Shown here in pieces: positions 36,561 through 50,367 of a stretch of DNA of 64,000 nucleotides; the stretch's first letter is position 1, and every line of letters starts with the position of its first letter. The notes below the pieces were generated by a model. It ran no database searches, was not told the origin of the DNA, and was given only the letters and a program-made list of their open reading frames with translations. The position numbers and the translations under genes are program-made. The stretch is from Nemertoderma westbladi (Eukaryota > Xenacoelomorpha > Nemertodermatida > Nemertodermatidae). Location of the stretch: positions 62,001 through 126,000 of the forward strand of contig JAUCBJ010008363.1 in NCBI GenBank assembly GCA_032718475.1, given 5' to 3'.

Positions 36561-39500
36561 CTAGAACACAACAATATTAACAGGGATATAGGCTACTTAT
36601 CTCTTCACTCTGAGAGCCTCAAAAAAGGGGTGTTCCGACGCAATCAAAATTCATCCATCTCCAGGGGAAAGACGATGCAAAGAACAGCTGATTACTTCTA
36701 TAAATGTAAGTGTTACCTGTTCTTTTGATTTTCATTAAAGATTCGCTATCTCATGGAGTGGGTTAGAAGTTATAAATATGAAAATCGATGTGGTTTTTGA
36801 AAAAAATCAAAGGATATTTTGATTAATAATTGCTGAAAAACACCAAGGATTTTGACATGGCTTTAATACTTCATTATGTTCATGAAAAAACTGAGATATT
36901 TGAGGTGAATTATTGCATTACATAATAACTTTAACTCTAGCCACATTAGCAATACGATGAAACTATAATAAATATTCTAGAACACAACAATATTAACAGG
37001 GAGATAGGCTACTTATCTATTCACTCTGAGAGCCTCAAAAACGGGGTGTTCCGACGCAATCAAATTTCATCCATCTCCAGGGGAAAGACGATGCAAAGAA
37101 CAGCTGATTACTTCTATAAATGTAAGTGTTACCTGTTCTTTAGACTTTCATTTAAGATTCGCTATCTCATGGAGTGGGTTAGAAGTTATAAATATGAAAA
37201 TCGATGTGGTTTTTTAAAAAAATCAAAAGATATTTTGATTAATTATTGCTGAAAAACACCAAGGATTTTGACATGGCTTTAATACTTCATTATGTTCATG
37301 AAAAAACTGAGATATTTGAGGTGAATTATTGCATTACATAATAACTTTAACTCCAGCCACATTAGCAATACGATGAAACTATAATAAATATTCTAGAACA
37401 CAACAATATTAACAGGGAGATAGGCTACTTATCTCTTCACTCTGAGAGCCTCAAAAACGGGGTGTTCCGACGCAATCAAATTTCATCTATCTCCAGGGGA
37501 AAGACGCAGCAAAGAACAGCTGATTACTTCGATAAATGTAAGTGTTACCTGTTCTTTTGACTTTCATTTAAGATTCTTTATCTTGTGGAGTGGGTTAGAA
37601 GTCATGAATATGAAAATCGATGTCGTTTTTTGTAAAAAATCAGAGGAGATTTTAATAAATTATTGCTGAAAAACACCAAGGATTTTGACAAGGATTTAAT
37701 ACTCATTATATTCATAAAATAGCTGAGAAATTTGAGGTGAATTATTGCATTACATAATAACTTTAACTCCTGCCACATTAGCAATACGATGAAACTATAA
37801 TAAATATTCTAGAACACAACAATATTAACAGGGATATAGGCTACTTATCTCTTCACTCTGAGAGCCTCAAAAAAGGGGTGTTCCGACGCAATCAAAATTC
37901 ATCCATCTCCAGGGGAAAGACGATGCAAAGAACAGCTGATTACTTCTATAAATGTAAGTGTTACCTGTTCTTTTGATTTTCATTAAAGATTCGCTATCTC
38001 ATGGAGTGGGTTAGAAGTTATAAATATGAAAATCGATGTGGTTTTTGAAAAAAATCAAAGGATATTTTGATTAATTATTGCTGAAAAACACCAAGGATTT
38101 TGACATGGCTTTAATACTTCATTATGTTCATGAAAAAACTGAGATATTTGAGGTGAATTATTGCATTACATAATAACTTTAACTCCAGCCACATTAGCAA
38201 TACGAGGAAACTATAATAAATATTCTAGAACACAACAATATTAACAGGGAGATAGGCTACTTATCTCTTCACTCAGAGAGCCTCAAAAACGGGGTGTTCC
38301 GACGCAATCAAATTAAATCTATCTCCAGGGGAAAGACGATGCAAAGAACAGCTGAATACTTCTATAAATGTAAGTGTTACCTGTTCTTTTGACTTTCATT
38401 TAAGATTCGCTATCTCATGGAGTGGGTTAGAAGTTATAAATATGAAAATCGATGTGGTTTTTGAAAAAAATCAAAGGATATTTTGATTAATTATTGCTGA
38501 AAAACACCAAGGATTTTGACATGGCTTTAATACTTCATTATGTTCATGAAAAAACTGAGATATTTGAGGTGAATTATTGCATTACATAATAACTTTAACT
38601 CCAGCCACATTAGCAATACGAGGAAACTATAATAAATATTCTAGAACACAACAATATTAACAGGGATATAGGCTACTTATCTCTTCACTCTGAGAGCCTC
38701 AAAAAAGGGGTGTTCCGACGCAATCAAAATTCATCCATCTCCAGGGGAAAGACGATGCAAAGAACAGCTGATTACTTCTATAAATATAAGTGTTACCTGT
38801 TCTTTTGATTTTCATTTAAGATTCGCTATCTCATGGAGTGGCTTAGAAGTTATAAATATGAAAATCGATGTGGTTTTTGAAAAAAATCAAAGGATATTTT
38901 GATTAATTATTGCTAAAAAACACCAAGGATTTTGACATGGCTTTAATACTTCATTATGTTCATGAAAAAACTGAGATATTTGAGGTGAATTATTGCATTA
39001 CATAATAACTTTAACTCCAGCCACATTAGCAATACGATGAAACTATAATAAATATTCTAGAACACAACAATATTAACAGGGAGATAGGCTACTTATCTCT
39101 TCACTCTGAGAGCCTCAAAAACGGGGTGTTCCGACGCAATCAAATTTCATCCATCTCCAGGGGAAAGACGATGCAAAGAACAGCTGATTACTTCTATAAA
39201 TGTAAGTGTTACCTGTTCTTTTGACTTTCATTTAAGATTCGCTATCTCATGGAGTGGGTTAGAAGTTATAAATATAAAAATCGATGTGGTTTTTGAAAAA
39301 ATCAAAGGATATTTTGATTAATTATTGCTGAAAAACACCAAGGATTTTGACATGGCTTTAATACTTCATTATGTTCATGAAAAAATTGAGATATTTGAGG
39401 TGAATTATTGCATTACATAATAACGTTAACTCCAGCCACATTAGCAATACGATGAAACTATAATAAATATTCTAGAACACAACAATATTAACAGGGATAT

Positions 39501-40189
39501 AGGCTACTTATCTCTTCACTCTGAGAGCCTCAAAAAAGGGGTGTTCCGACGCAATCAAAATTCATCCATCTCCAGGGGAAAGACGATGCAAAGAACAGCT
39601 GATTACTTCTATAAATATAAGTGTTACCTGTTCTTTTGATTTTCATTTAAGATTCGCTATCTCATGGAGTGGGTTAGAAGTTATAAATATGAAAATCGAT
39701 GTGGTTTTTGAAAAAAATCAAAGGATATTTTGATTAATTATTGCTGAAAAACACCAAGGATTTTGACATGGCTTTAATACTTCATTATGTTCATGAAAAA
39801 ACTGAGATATTTGAGGTGAATTATTGCATTACATAATAACTTTAACTCCAGCCACATTAGCAATACGATGAAACTATAATAAATATTCTAGAACACAACA
39901 ATATTAACAGGGATATAGGCTACTTATCTCTTCACTCTGAGAGCCTCAAAAAAGGGGTGTTCCGACGCAATCAAAATTCATCCATCTCCAGGGGAAAGAC
40001 GATGCAAAGAACAGCTGATTACTTCTATAAATGTAAGTGTTACCTGTTCTTTTGATTTTCATTTAAGATTCGCTATCTCATGGAGTGGGTTAGAAGTTAT
40101 AAATATGAAAATTGATGTGGTTTTTGAAAAAAATCAAAGGATATTTTGATTAATTATTGCTGAAAAACACCAAGGATTTTGACATGGCT
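36561..40189 (+). repeat. Nearly uniform alpha block
   Basis: Nine anchors (36560 to 39887) at 415-416 spacing, almost all alpha with A-ends. A beta unit lies at about 37600-37790. Private changes: ATACGAGGAAAC at about 38212 and 38628, CAAATTAAATCTATC near 38310, CTAAAAAACACC near 38920. No gene, no irregular unit. Confidence 0.88.
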
Positions 40190-40436
40190 TTAATACTCAT
40201 TATATTCATGAAATAGCTGAGAAATTTGAGGTGAATTATTGTAACACATATTAACTTTGGCTCCAGCCGCTTTGGCAAATTAATAAATTATTGCTGAAAA
40301 ACCCCAAGGATTTTGACATGGCTTTAAAACTTCATTACGTTTATGAAAAAACTGAGATATTTGAGGTGAATTATTGCATTACATAATAACTTTAACTCCA
40401 GCCACATTAGCAATATGATGAAACTATAATAAATAT
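39887..40436 (+). repeat. 550-bp unit with 134-bp internal duplication
   Basis: After a B-end (GCTCCAGCCGCTTTGGCA, about 40260-40277) the sequence jumps back to about +259 (AATTAATAAATTATTGCTG) and repeats to the next anchor, adding 134 bp. The join near 40277 has a short AA/AAT overlap. The re-entered part reads GAAAAACCCCAAGG, a right-block variant, so the join connects different subfamilies. Confidence 0.87.
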
Positions 40437-43400
40437 TCTAGAACACAACAATATTAACAGGGAGAAGGCTACTTATCTCTCCATTCAGACAGCCACAGAT
40501 AGGGAGGGGTGTTTTGACACAATCAAAATTCAACCATCTCCAGGGGAAAGATGAATCAAATAACAGCTGATTACTTCTATAAATGTAAGTGTTACCTGTT
40601 TTTTGACTTTCGTTTAAGATTCTGCATCTTGTGGACTGGGATAGAAGTCATGAATATGAAAATCGATGTCATTTTTTGTAAAAAAAAAGAGGAGATTTTG
40701 ATAAATTATTGCAGAAAAACACCAAGGATTTTGACATGACTTTAATACTAAGTTATTGATTGTATTACATATTAACTTCGGCTGCAGCAGCTTTGGCAAT
40801 ACGATGAAATTATAATAAATATTCTAGAACACAACAATCTTTACAGGGAGATAGGCTACTTATCTCTTCACTCTGAGAGCCTCAAAAACGGGGTATTCCG
40901 ACGCAATCAAATTTCATCCATCCCAGGGGAAAGACGATGCAAAGAACAGCTGATTACTTCTATAAATGTAAGTGTTACCTGTTCTTTTGACTTTCATTTA
41001 AGATTCGCTATCTCATGGAGTGGGTTAGAAGTTATAAATATGAAAATCGAGGTGGTTTTTGAAAAAAATCAAAGGATATTTTGATTAATTATTGCTGAAA
41101 AACACCAAGGATTTTGACATGGCTTTAATACTTCATTATGTTCATGAAAAAACTTAGATATTTGAGGTAAATTATTGCATTACATAATAACTTTAACTCC
41201 AGCCACATTAGCAATACGATGAAACTATAATAAATATTCTAGAACACAACAATATTAACAGGGAGATAGGCTACTTATCTCTTCACTCTGGGAGCCTCAA
41301 AAACGGAGTGTTCCGATGCAATCAAATTTCATCCATCTCCAGGGGAAAGACGATGCAAAGAACAGCTGATTACTTCTATAAATGTAAGTGTTACCTGTTC
41401 TTTTGACTTTCATTTAAGATTCGCTATCTCATGGAGTGGGTTAGAAGTTATAAATATGAAAATCGATGTGGTTTTTGAAAAAAATCAAAGGATATTTTGA
41501 TTAATTATTGCTGAAAAACACCAAGGATTTTGACATGGCTTTAATACTTCATTATGTTCATGAAAAAACTGAGATATTTGAGGTGAATAATTGCATTACA
41601 TAATAACTTTAACTCCAGCTACATTAGCAATACGAGGAAACTATAATAAATATTCTAGAACACAACAATATTAACAGGGATATAGGCTACTTATCTCTTC
41701 ACTCTGAGAGCCTCAAAAAAGGGGTGTTCCGACGCAATCAAAATTCATCCATCTCCAGGGGAAAGACGATGCAAAGAACAGCTGATTACTTCTATAAATA
41801 TAAGTGTTACCTGTTCTTTTGATTTTCATTTAAGATTCGCTATCTCATGGAGTGGGTTAGAAGTTATAAATATGAAAATCGATGTGGTTTTTGAAAAAAA
41901 TCAAAGGATATTTTGATTAATTATTGCTAAAAAACACCAAGGATTTTGACATGGCTTTAATACTTCATTATGTTCATGAAAAAACTGAGATATTTGAGGT
42001 GAATTATTGCATTACATAATAACTTTAACTCCAGCCACATTAGCAATACGATGAAACTATAATAAATATTCTAGAACACAACAATATTAACAGGGAGATA
42101 GGCTACTTATCTCTTCACTCTGAGAGCCTCAAAAACGGGGTGTTCCGACGCAATCAAATTTCATCCATCTCCAGGGGAAAGACGATGCAAAGAACAGCTG
42201 ATTACTTCTATAAATGTAAGTGTTACCTGTTCTTTTGACTTTCATTTAAGATTCGCTATCTCATGGAGTGGGTTAGAAGTTATAAATATGAAAATCGATG
42301 TGGTTTTTGAAAAAATCAAAGGATATTTTGATTAATTATTGCTGAAAAACACCAAGGATTTTGACATGGCTTTAATACTTCATTATGTTCATGAAAAAAT
42401 ATTTGAGGTGAATTATTGCATTACATAATAACTTTAACTCCAGCCACATTAGCAATACGATGAAACTATAATAAATATTCTATAACACAACAATATTAAC
42501 AGGGATATAGGCTACTTATCTCTTCACTCTGAGAGCCTCAAAAAAGGGGTGTTCCGACGCAATCAAAATTCATCCATCTCCAGGGGAAAGACGATGCAAA
42601 GAACAGCTGATTACTTCTATAAATGTAAGTGTTACCTGTTCTTTTGATTTTCATTTAAGATTCGCTATCTCATGGAGTGGGTTAGAAGTTATAAATATGA
42701 AAATAAATGTGGTTTTTGAAAAAAATCAAAGGATATTTTGATTAATTATTGCTGAAAAACACCAAGGATTTTGACATGGCTTTAATACTTCATTATGTTC
42801 ATGAAAAAACTGAGATATTTGAGGTGAATTATTGCATTACATAATAACTTTAACTCCAGCCACATTAGCAATACGATGAAACTATAATAAATATTCTAGA
42901 ACACAACAATATTAACAGGGAGATAGGCTACTTATCTCTTCACTCTGAGAGCCTCAAAAACGGAGTGTTCCGACGCAATCAAATTTCTTCCATCTCCAGG
43001 GGAAAGACGATGCAAAGAACAGCTGATTACTTCTATAAATGTAAGTGTTACCTGTTCTTTTGACTTTCATTTAAGATTCGCTATCTCATAGAGTTGGTTA
43101 GAAGTTATAAATATGAAAATCGATGTGGTTTTTGAAAAAAATCAAAGGATATTTTGATTAATTATTGCTGAAAAACACCAAGGATTTTGACATGGCTTTA
43201 ATACTTCATTATGTTCATGAAAAAACTGAGATATTTGAGGTGAATTATTGCATTACATAATAACTTTAACTCCAGCCACATTAGCAATACGATGAAACTA
43301 TAATAAATATTCTAGAACACAACAATATTAACAGGGAGATAGGCTACTTATCTCTTCACTCTGAGAGCCTCAAAAAAGGGGTGTTCCGACGCAATCAAAA

Positions 43401-43613
43401 TTCATCCATCTCCAGGGGAAAGACGATGCAAAGAACAGCTGATTACTTCTATAAATGTAAGTGTTACCTGTTCTTTTGATTTTCATTTAAGATTCGCTAT
43501 CTCATGGAGTGGGTTAGAAGTTATAAATATGAAAATCGATGTGGTTTTTGAAAAAAATCAAAGGATATTTTGATTAATTATTGCTGAAAAACACCAAGGA
43601 TTTTGACATGGCT
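40190..43613 (+). repeat. 3424-bp duplication, copy 1
   Basis: Includes the 550-bp and 386-bp units plus seven further steps (anchors 40437, 40823, 41238, 41654, 42070, 42479, 42895, 43311). Shared rare features with copy 2 at +3424: GGCAAATTAATAAATTATTG, CAGACAGCCACAG, TGCATCTTGTGGACTGG. Copy 1 has GTCATTTTTTG near 40667 and a missing C in CATCCCAGGGG near 40919. The exact left boundary is uncertain because flanking alpha monomers are alike. Confidence 0.87.
40437..40822 (+). repeat. 386-bp divergent unit
   Basis: One of the most divergent units of the left two thirds: CAGACAGCCACAGATAGGG and GGGGTGTTTTGACACAATC replace CTGAGAGCCTC and GTGTTCCGACGCAATC; TTCTGCATCTTGTGGACTGG; GTAAAAAAAAAGAGG; ATTGCAGAAAAACACC; and about 30 bp are missing after TTAATACTAAG. 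The end has GGCTGCAGCAGC in place of the CGGCTCCAGCCG dyad. Confidence 0.87.
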
Positions 43614-43860
43614 TTAATACTCATTATATTCATGAAATAGCTGAGAAATTTGAGGTGAATTATTGTAACACATATTAACTTTGGCTCCAGCCGCTTTGGC
43701 AAATTAATAAATTATTGCTGAAAAACCCCAAGGATTTTGACATGGCTTTAAAACTTCATTACGTTTATGAAAAAACTGAGATATTTGAGGTGAATTATTG
43801 CATTACATAATAACTTTAACTCCAGCCACATTAGCAATATGATGAAACTATAATAAATAT
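43311..43860 (+). repeat. 550-bp unit, second copy
   Basis: Duplicate of the unit at 39887, join near 43701, exactly 3424 bp from the first. Its preceding monomer is alpha with GGGAGATAGG where copy 1 has GGGATATAGG. Confidence 0.85.
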
Positions 43861-45904
43861 TCTAGAACACAACAATATTAACAGGGAGAAGGCTACTTAT
43901 CTCTCCATTCAGACAGCCACAGATAGGGAGGGGTGTTTTGACACAATCAAAATTCAACCATCTCCAGGGGAAAGATGAATCAAATAACAGCTGATTACTT
44001 CTATAAATGTAAGTGTTACCTGTTTTTTGACTTTCGTTTAAGATTCTGCATCTTGTGGACTGGGATAGAAGTCATGAATATGAAAATCGATGTCGTTTTT
44101 TGTAAAAAAAAAGAGGAGATTTTGATAAATTATTGCAGAAAAACACCAAGGATTTTGACATGACTTTAATACTAAGTTATTGATTGTATTACATATTAAT
44201 TTCGGCTGCAGCAGCTTTGGCAATACGATGAAATTATAATAAATATTCTAGAACACAACAATCTTTACAGGGAGATAGGCTACTTATCTCTTCACTCTGA
44301 GAGCCTCAAAAACGGGGTATTCCGACGCAATCAAATTTCATCCATCCCCAGGGGAAAGACGATGCAAAGAACAGCTGATTACTTCTATAAATGTAAGTGT
44401 TACCTGTTCTTTTGACTTTCATTTAAGATTCGCTATCTCATGGAGTGGGTTAGAAGTTATAAATATGAAAATCGAGGTGGTTTTTGAAAAAAATCAAAGG
44501 ATATTTTGATTAATTATTGCTGAAAAACACCAAGGATTTTGACATGGCTTTAATACTTCATTATGTTCATGAAAAAACTTAGATATTTGAGGTTAATTAT
44601 TGCATTACATAATAACTTTAACTCCAGCCACATTAGCAATACGATGAAACTATAATAAATAATCTAGAACACAACAATATTAACAGGGAGATAGGCTACT
44701 TATCTCTTCACTCTGAGAGCCTCAAAAACGGAGTGTTCCGACGCAATCAAATTTCATCCATCTCCAGGGGAAAGACGATGCAAAGAACAGCTGATTACTT
44801 CTATAAATGTAAGTGTTACCTGTTCTTTTGACTTTCATTTAAGATTCGCTATCTCATGGAGTGGGTTAGAAGTTATAAATATGAAAATCGATGTGGTTTT
44901 TGAAAAAAATCAAAGGATATTTTGATTAATTATTGCTGAAAAACACCAAGGATTTTGACATGGCTTTAATACTTCATTATGTTCATGAAAAAATATTTGA
45001 GGTGAATTATTGCATTACATAATAACTTTAACTCCAGCCACATTAGCAATACGATGAAACTATAATACATATTCTATAACACAACAATATTAACAGGGAT
45101 ATAGGCTACTTATCTCTTCACTCTGAGAGCCTCAAAAAAGGGGTGTTCCGACGCAATCAAAATTCATCCATCTCCAGGGGAAAGACGATGCAAAGAACAG
45201 CTGATTACTTCTATAAATGTAAGTGTTACCTGTTTTTTTGATTTTCATTTAAGATTCGCTATCTCATGGAGTGGGTTAGAAGTTATAAATATGAAAATCA
45301 ATGTGGTTTTTGAAAAAAATCAAAGGATATTTTGATTAATTATTGCTGAAAAACACCAAGGATTTTGACATGGCTTTAATACTTCATTATGTTCATGAAA
45401 AAACTGAGATATTTGAGGTGAATTATTGCATTACATAATAACTTTAACTCCAGCCACATTAGCAATACGATGAAACTATAATAAATATTCTAGAACACAA
45501 CAATATTAACAGGGAGATAGGCTACTTATCTCTTCACTCTGAGAGCCTCAAAAACGGAGTGTTCCGACGCAATCAAATTTCTTCCATCTCCAGGGGAAAG
45601 ACGATGCAAAGAACAGCTGATTACTTCTATAAATGTAAGTGTTACCTGTTCTTTTGACTTTCATTTAAGATTCGCTATCTCATAGAGTTGGTTAGAAGTT
45701 ATAAATATGAAAATCGATGTGGTTTTTGAAAAAAATCAAAGGATATTTTGATTAATTATTGCTGAAAAACACCAAGGATTTTGACATGGCTTTAATACTT
45801 CATTATGTTCATGAAAAAACTGAGATATTTGAGGTGAATTATTGCATTACATAATAACTTTAACTCCAGCCACATTAGCAATACGTTGAAACTATAATAA
45901 ATAT
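43614..45904 (+). repeat. 3424-bp duplication, copy 2, lacking 830 bp
   Basis: Offset is 3424 at 40437/43861 and 40823/44247, 3425 at 41238/44663, then 2594 at 42479/45073, 42895/45489 and 43311/45905. The drop of about 830 bp equals two monomers, so copy 2 lost, or copy 1 gained, two units around 41.6-42.4 kb. Markers after the step still match: GTTCATGAAAAAATATTTG at 42387 and 44981, and TCTCATAGAGTTGG at 43084 and 45678. Confidence 0.85.
43861..44246 (+). repeat. 386-bp divergent unit, second copy
   Basis: Duplicate of 40437-40822, differing by GTCGTTTTTTG (copy 1 GTCATTTTTTG) and TTAATTTCGGCTGCAG (copy 1 TTAACTTCGGCTGCAG). Confidence 0.85.
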
Positions 45905-47959
45905 TTTAGAACACAACAATATTAACAAGGATATAGATTACTTATCTCTTCACTCTGAGAGCCTCCAAAAAGGGGTGTTCCAACGCATTCAAAATTCATC
46001 CATCTCCAGGGGAAAGACGAAGCAAAAAACAGCTGATTACTTCGATAAATGTAAGTGTTACCTGTACTTTTGACTTTCATTTAAGATTCTTTATCTTGTG
46101 GAGTGGGTTAGAAGTCATGAATATGAAAATCGATGTCGTTTTTTGTAAAAAATCAGATGAGATTTTAATAAATTATTGCTGAAAAACACCAAGGATTTTG
46201 ACATGGCTTTAATACTTCATTATGTTCATGAAAAAACTGAGATATTTGAGGTGAATTTTTGCATTACATAATAACTTTAACTCCAGCCACATTAGCAATA
46301 TGATGAAACTATAATAAATATTTTTGAACACAATAATATTAACAGGGAGATAGGCTACTTATCTCTCCATTCCAGACAGCCACAGATAGGGAGGGGTGTT
46401 TTGACACAATCAAAATTCAACCATCTCCAGGGGAAAGACGAAGCAAATAACAGCTGATTACTTCTATAAATGTAAGTGTTACATGTTTTTTGACTTTCGT
46501 TTAAGATTCTGTATCTTGTGGACTGGGATAGAAGTCATGAATATGAAAATCGATGTCGTTTTTTGTAAAAAATCAGAGGAGATTTTGATAAATTATTGCA
46601 GAAAAACACCAAGGATTTTGACATGACTTTAATACTGAGTTATTGTATTACATATTAACTTCGGCTCCAGCCGCTTTGGCAATACGATGAAACTATAATA
46701 AATATTCTAGAACACAACAATATTAACAGGGAGATAGGCTACTTATTTCTTCACTCTGAGAGCCTCAAAAAGGGGGTGTTCCGACGCAATCAAAATTCAT
46801 CCATCTCCAGGGGAAAGACGAAGCAAAGAACAGCTGATTACTTCTATAAATGTAAGTGTTACCTGCTCTTTTGACTTTCATTTAAGATTCTCTATCTCTT
46901 GGAGTGGGTTAGAAGTCATGAATATGAAAATCGATGTCGTTTTTTTGTAAAAAATCAGGAGATTTTGATAAATTATTGCAGAAAAACACCAAGGATTTTG
47001 ACATGACTTTAATACTTCATTATGTTGATGAAATAGCTGAGTAATTTGAGGTGAGTTATTGTATTACATATTAACTTCGGCTCCAGCCGCTTTGGCAATA
47101 CGATGAAACTATAATAAATATTCTAGAACACAACAATCTTTACAGGGAAGTAGGCTACTTATCTCTTCACTCTGAGAGCTTCAAAAAAGGGGTGTTCCAA
47201 CGCAATCAAATTTCAACCATCTCCAGGGGAAAGACGAAGCAAAGAACAGCTGATTACTTCGATAAATGTAAGTGTTACATGTTCTTTTGACTTTCATTTA
47301 AGATTCTTTATCTTGTGGAGTGGGTTAGAAGTCATGAATATAAAAATCGATGTCGTTTTTTGTAAAAAATCAGAGGAGATTTTAATAAATTATTGCTGAA
47401 AAACACCAAGGATTTTGACAAGGATTTAATACTCATTATATTCATGAAATAGCTGAGAAATTTGAGGTGAATTATTGCATTACATATTAATTTCTGCTCC
47501 AGTCGCTTTGGCAATACGATGAAACTATAATAAATATTCTAGAACACAACAATATTAACAGGGAGATAGGCTACTTATCTCTCCACTCAGACAGCCACAG
47601 ATAGGGAGGGGTGTTTTGACACAATCAAAATTTAACCATCTCCAGGGGAAAGACGAAGCAAATTACAGCTGATTACTTCTATAAATGTAAGTGTTACCTG
47701 TTTTTTGACTTTCGTTTAAGATTCGTTATCTTGTAGACTGGGAGGGATAGAAGTCATGAATATGAAAATCGATGTGGTTTTTTAAAAAAATCAAAGGGTA
47801 TTATGATTAATTATTGCTGAAAAACACCAAGGATTTTGACATGGCTTTAATACTTCATTATGTTCATGAAATAGCTGAGATACTTGAGGTGAATTGTTGC
47901 ATTATATATTAACTTCAGCTCCAGTCTCTTTGGCAATACGATGAAACTATAATAAATAT
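45905..47959 (+). repeat. Transition zone between the alpha family and the divergent family
   Basis: Five units with spacing 417, 384, 416, 416 and 422. Two successive anchors have lost the XbaI site (TTTAGAAC at 45905, TTTTTGAAC at 46321). From 46.6 kb B-ends become the rule, and A-ends appear only in particular units afterwards. The 384-bp unit (46322-46705) lacks about 32 bp after TTAATACTGAG; the 422-bp unit has a short GGGAGGGATAG insertion near 47740. Confidence 0.85.
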
Positions 47960-48284
47960 TCTAGAACACAACAATATTAACAGGGAGATAGGCTACTTAT
48001 CTCTTCACTGTGTTACCAGTGTTACCTGTTCTTTTGACTTTCATTTAAGATTCTCTATCTCATGGAGTGGGTTAGAAGTTATAAATTATGAAAATCGATG
48101 TGGTTTTTGAAAAAATTCAGAGGATATTTTGATAAATTATTGCTGAAAAACCCCAAGGATTTTGACAAGGATTTTATACTCATTATATTCATGAACTAGC
48201 TGAGATATTTGAGGTCAATTATTGTATTACATAATAACTTTAACTCCAGCCACATTAGCAATACGATGAAACTATAATAAATAT
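47960..48284 (+). repeat. 325-bp deletion unit (1 of 6)
   Basis: Monomer bases +51 to +150 are missing. At the join, near 48010, GTGTTACC appears twice (48010-48017 and 48019-48026): the second is the normal +151 sequence, the first an extra 9-bp copy (GTGTTACCA). So 100 bp were replaced by 9 bp of templated sequence. The downstream anchor is TCTACAAC, without the XbaI site. Confidence 0.92.
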
Positions 48285-50367
48285 TCTACAACGGAACAAT
48301 ATTAACAGAGAAATAGGCTGCTTATCTCTCCTCTCTGAGAGCCTCAGAAAGGGGGTGATCCGACGCAATCAAAATTCATCCATCACCAGGGGAAAGGCGA
48401 AGCAAAGAATAGCTGATTACTTCTATAAATGTAAGTGTTACCTGTTCTTTTGACTTTCGTTTAAGATTGTCTATCTCTTGGAGTGGGTTAGAAGACATGA
48501 ATATGAAAATCAATGTCGTTTTTTGTAAAAAATCAGAGGAGATTTTAATAAATTATTGCTGAAAAACACCAAGGATTTTGACAAGGATTTAATACTCAAT
48601 ATATTAATGAAATAGCTGAGTAATTTGAGGTTAATTATTGCATTACATATTAATTTCGGCTCCAGTCGCTTTGGCAATACGATGAAACTATAATAAATAT
48701 TCTAGAACACAACAATATTAACAGAGAGATAGGCTACTTTTCTCTCCACTCTGAGAGCCTCAAAAAGGGGGTGTTCCGACGCAATCAAATTTCATCCATC
48801 TCCTGGGGAAAGACGAAGCCAATAAGAGCTGATTACTTCTATAAATGAAAGTGTTACCTGTTCTTATAACTTTCGTTTAAGATTCTCTATCTCGTGGAGT
48901 GGGTTAGAAGTTATAAATATGAAAATATGATGTGGTTTTTGAAAAATATTAGAGGATATTTTGATAAATTATTGCTGAAAAATCCCAAGGATTTTGACAT
49001 GGCTTTAATACTCATTATATTCATGAAATAGCTGAGAAATTTGAGGTGAATTATTGTATTACATATTAACTTCGGCTCCAACCGCTTTGGCAATACGATG
49101 AAACTATAAAAAATATTCTAGAACACAACAATATTAACAGGGAGATAGGCTACTTATCTCTCCACTCAGACAGCCACAGATAGGGAGGGGTGTTTTGACA
49201 CAATCAAAATTTAACCATCTCCAGGGGAAAGACGAAGCAAATAACAGCTGATTACTTCTATAAATGTAAGTGTTACCTGTTTTTTGACTTTCGTTTAAGA
49301 TTATTTATCTTGTGGACTAGGATAGAAGTCATGAATATGAAAATCGATGTGGTTTTTGAAAAAAATTAAAGGATATTATGATTAATTATTGCTGAAAAAC
49401 ACCAAGGATTTTGACATGGCTTTAATACTTCATTATGTTCATGAAATAGATGAGATATTTGAGGTGAATTGTTGCATTATATTAACTTCAGCTCCAGTCT
49501 CTTTGGCAATACGATGAAACTGTAATAAATATTCTAGAACACAACAATATTAACAGGGATATAGGCTACTTATCTCTCCACTCTGAGAGCCTCAGAACGG
49601 GGGGGTTTTTCGACGCAATCAAAATTCATCCATCTCCTGGGGAAAGACGAAGCAAATTACAGCTGATTACTTCTATAAATATAATTGTTACCTGTTCTTT
49701 TGACTTTCGTTTAAGATTGTCTATCTCTTGGAGTGGGATAGAAGTTATAAATATGAAAATCAATGTCGTTTTTTGTAAAAAATCAGAGGAGATTTTAATA
49801 AATTATTGCTGAAAAAACCAAGGATTTTGACATGGCTTTAATACTCATTATATTCATGAAATAGCTGAGAAATTTGAGGTGAATTATTGTATTACATATT
49901 AACTTCGGCTCCAGCCGCTTTGGCAATACGATGAAACTATAAAAAATATTCTAGAACACAACAATATTAACAGGGAGATAGGCTACTTATCTCTCCACTC
50001 AGACAGCCACAGATAGGGAGGGGTGTTTTGACACAATCAAAATTTAACCATCTCCAGAGGAAAGACGAAGCAAATAACAGCTGATTACTTCTATAAATGT
50101 AAGTGTTACCTGTTTTTTGACTTTCGTTTAAGATTCTTTATCTTGTGGACTGGGATAGAAGTCATGAATATGAAAATCGATATGGTTTTTGAAAAAAATC
50201 AAAGGATATTATGATTAATTATTGCTGAAAAACACCAAGGATTTTGACAAGGCTTTAATACTTCATTATGTTCATGAAATATCTGAGATACTTGAGGTGA
50301 ATTGTTGCATTATATATTAACTTCAGCTCCAGTCTCTTTGGCAATACGATGAAACTATAATAAATAT
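47960..50367 (+). repeat. About 2407-bp duplication, copy 1 (divergent family)
   Basis: Anchors 47960, 48285, 48701, 49117, 49533 and 49950 recur at +2407 to +2409 (50368, 50692, 51110, 51524, 51940, 52357). The unit is five regular monomers plus one 325-bp unit. Shared markers: the GTGTTACCAGTGTTACC junction, CTACAACGGAACAATATT, GGGTGATCCGACGC, CATCACCAGGGG and the G7 run followed by TTTTT (49599 and about 52006). Private slips in copy 1: ATAAATTATGAAAATCG near 48083 and AAAATATGATGTGG near 48922. Confidence 0.86.

Noticed and set aside
40274-40300. Transposon insertion explaining the 550-bp unit
   Set aside because: All extra sequence is satellite (+259 to +392 repeated); no terminal repeats and no foreign bases.
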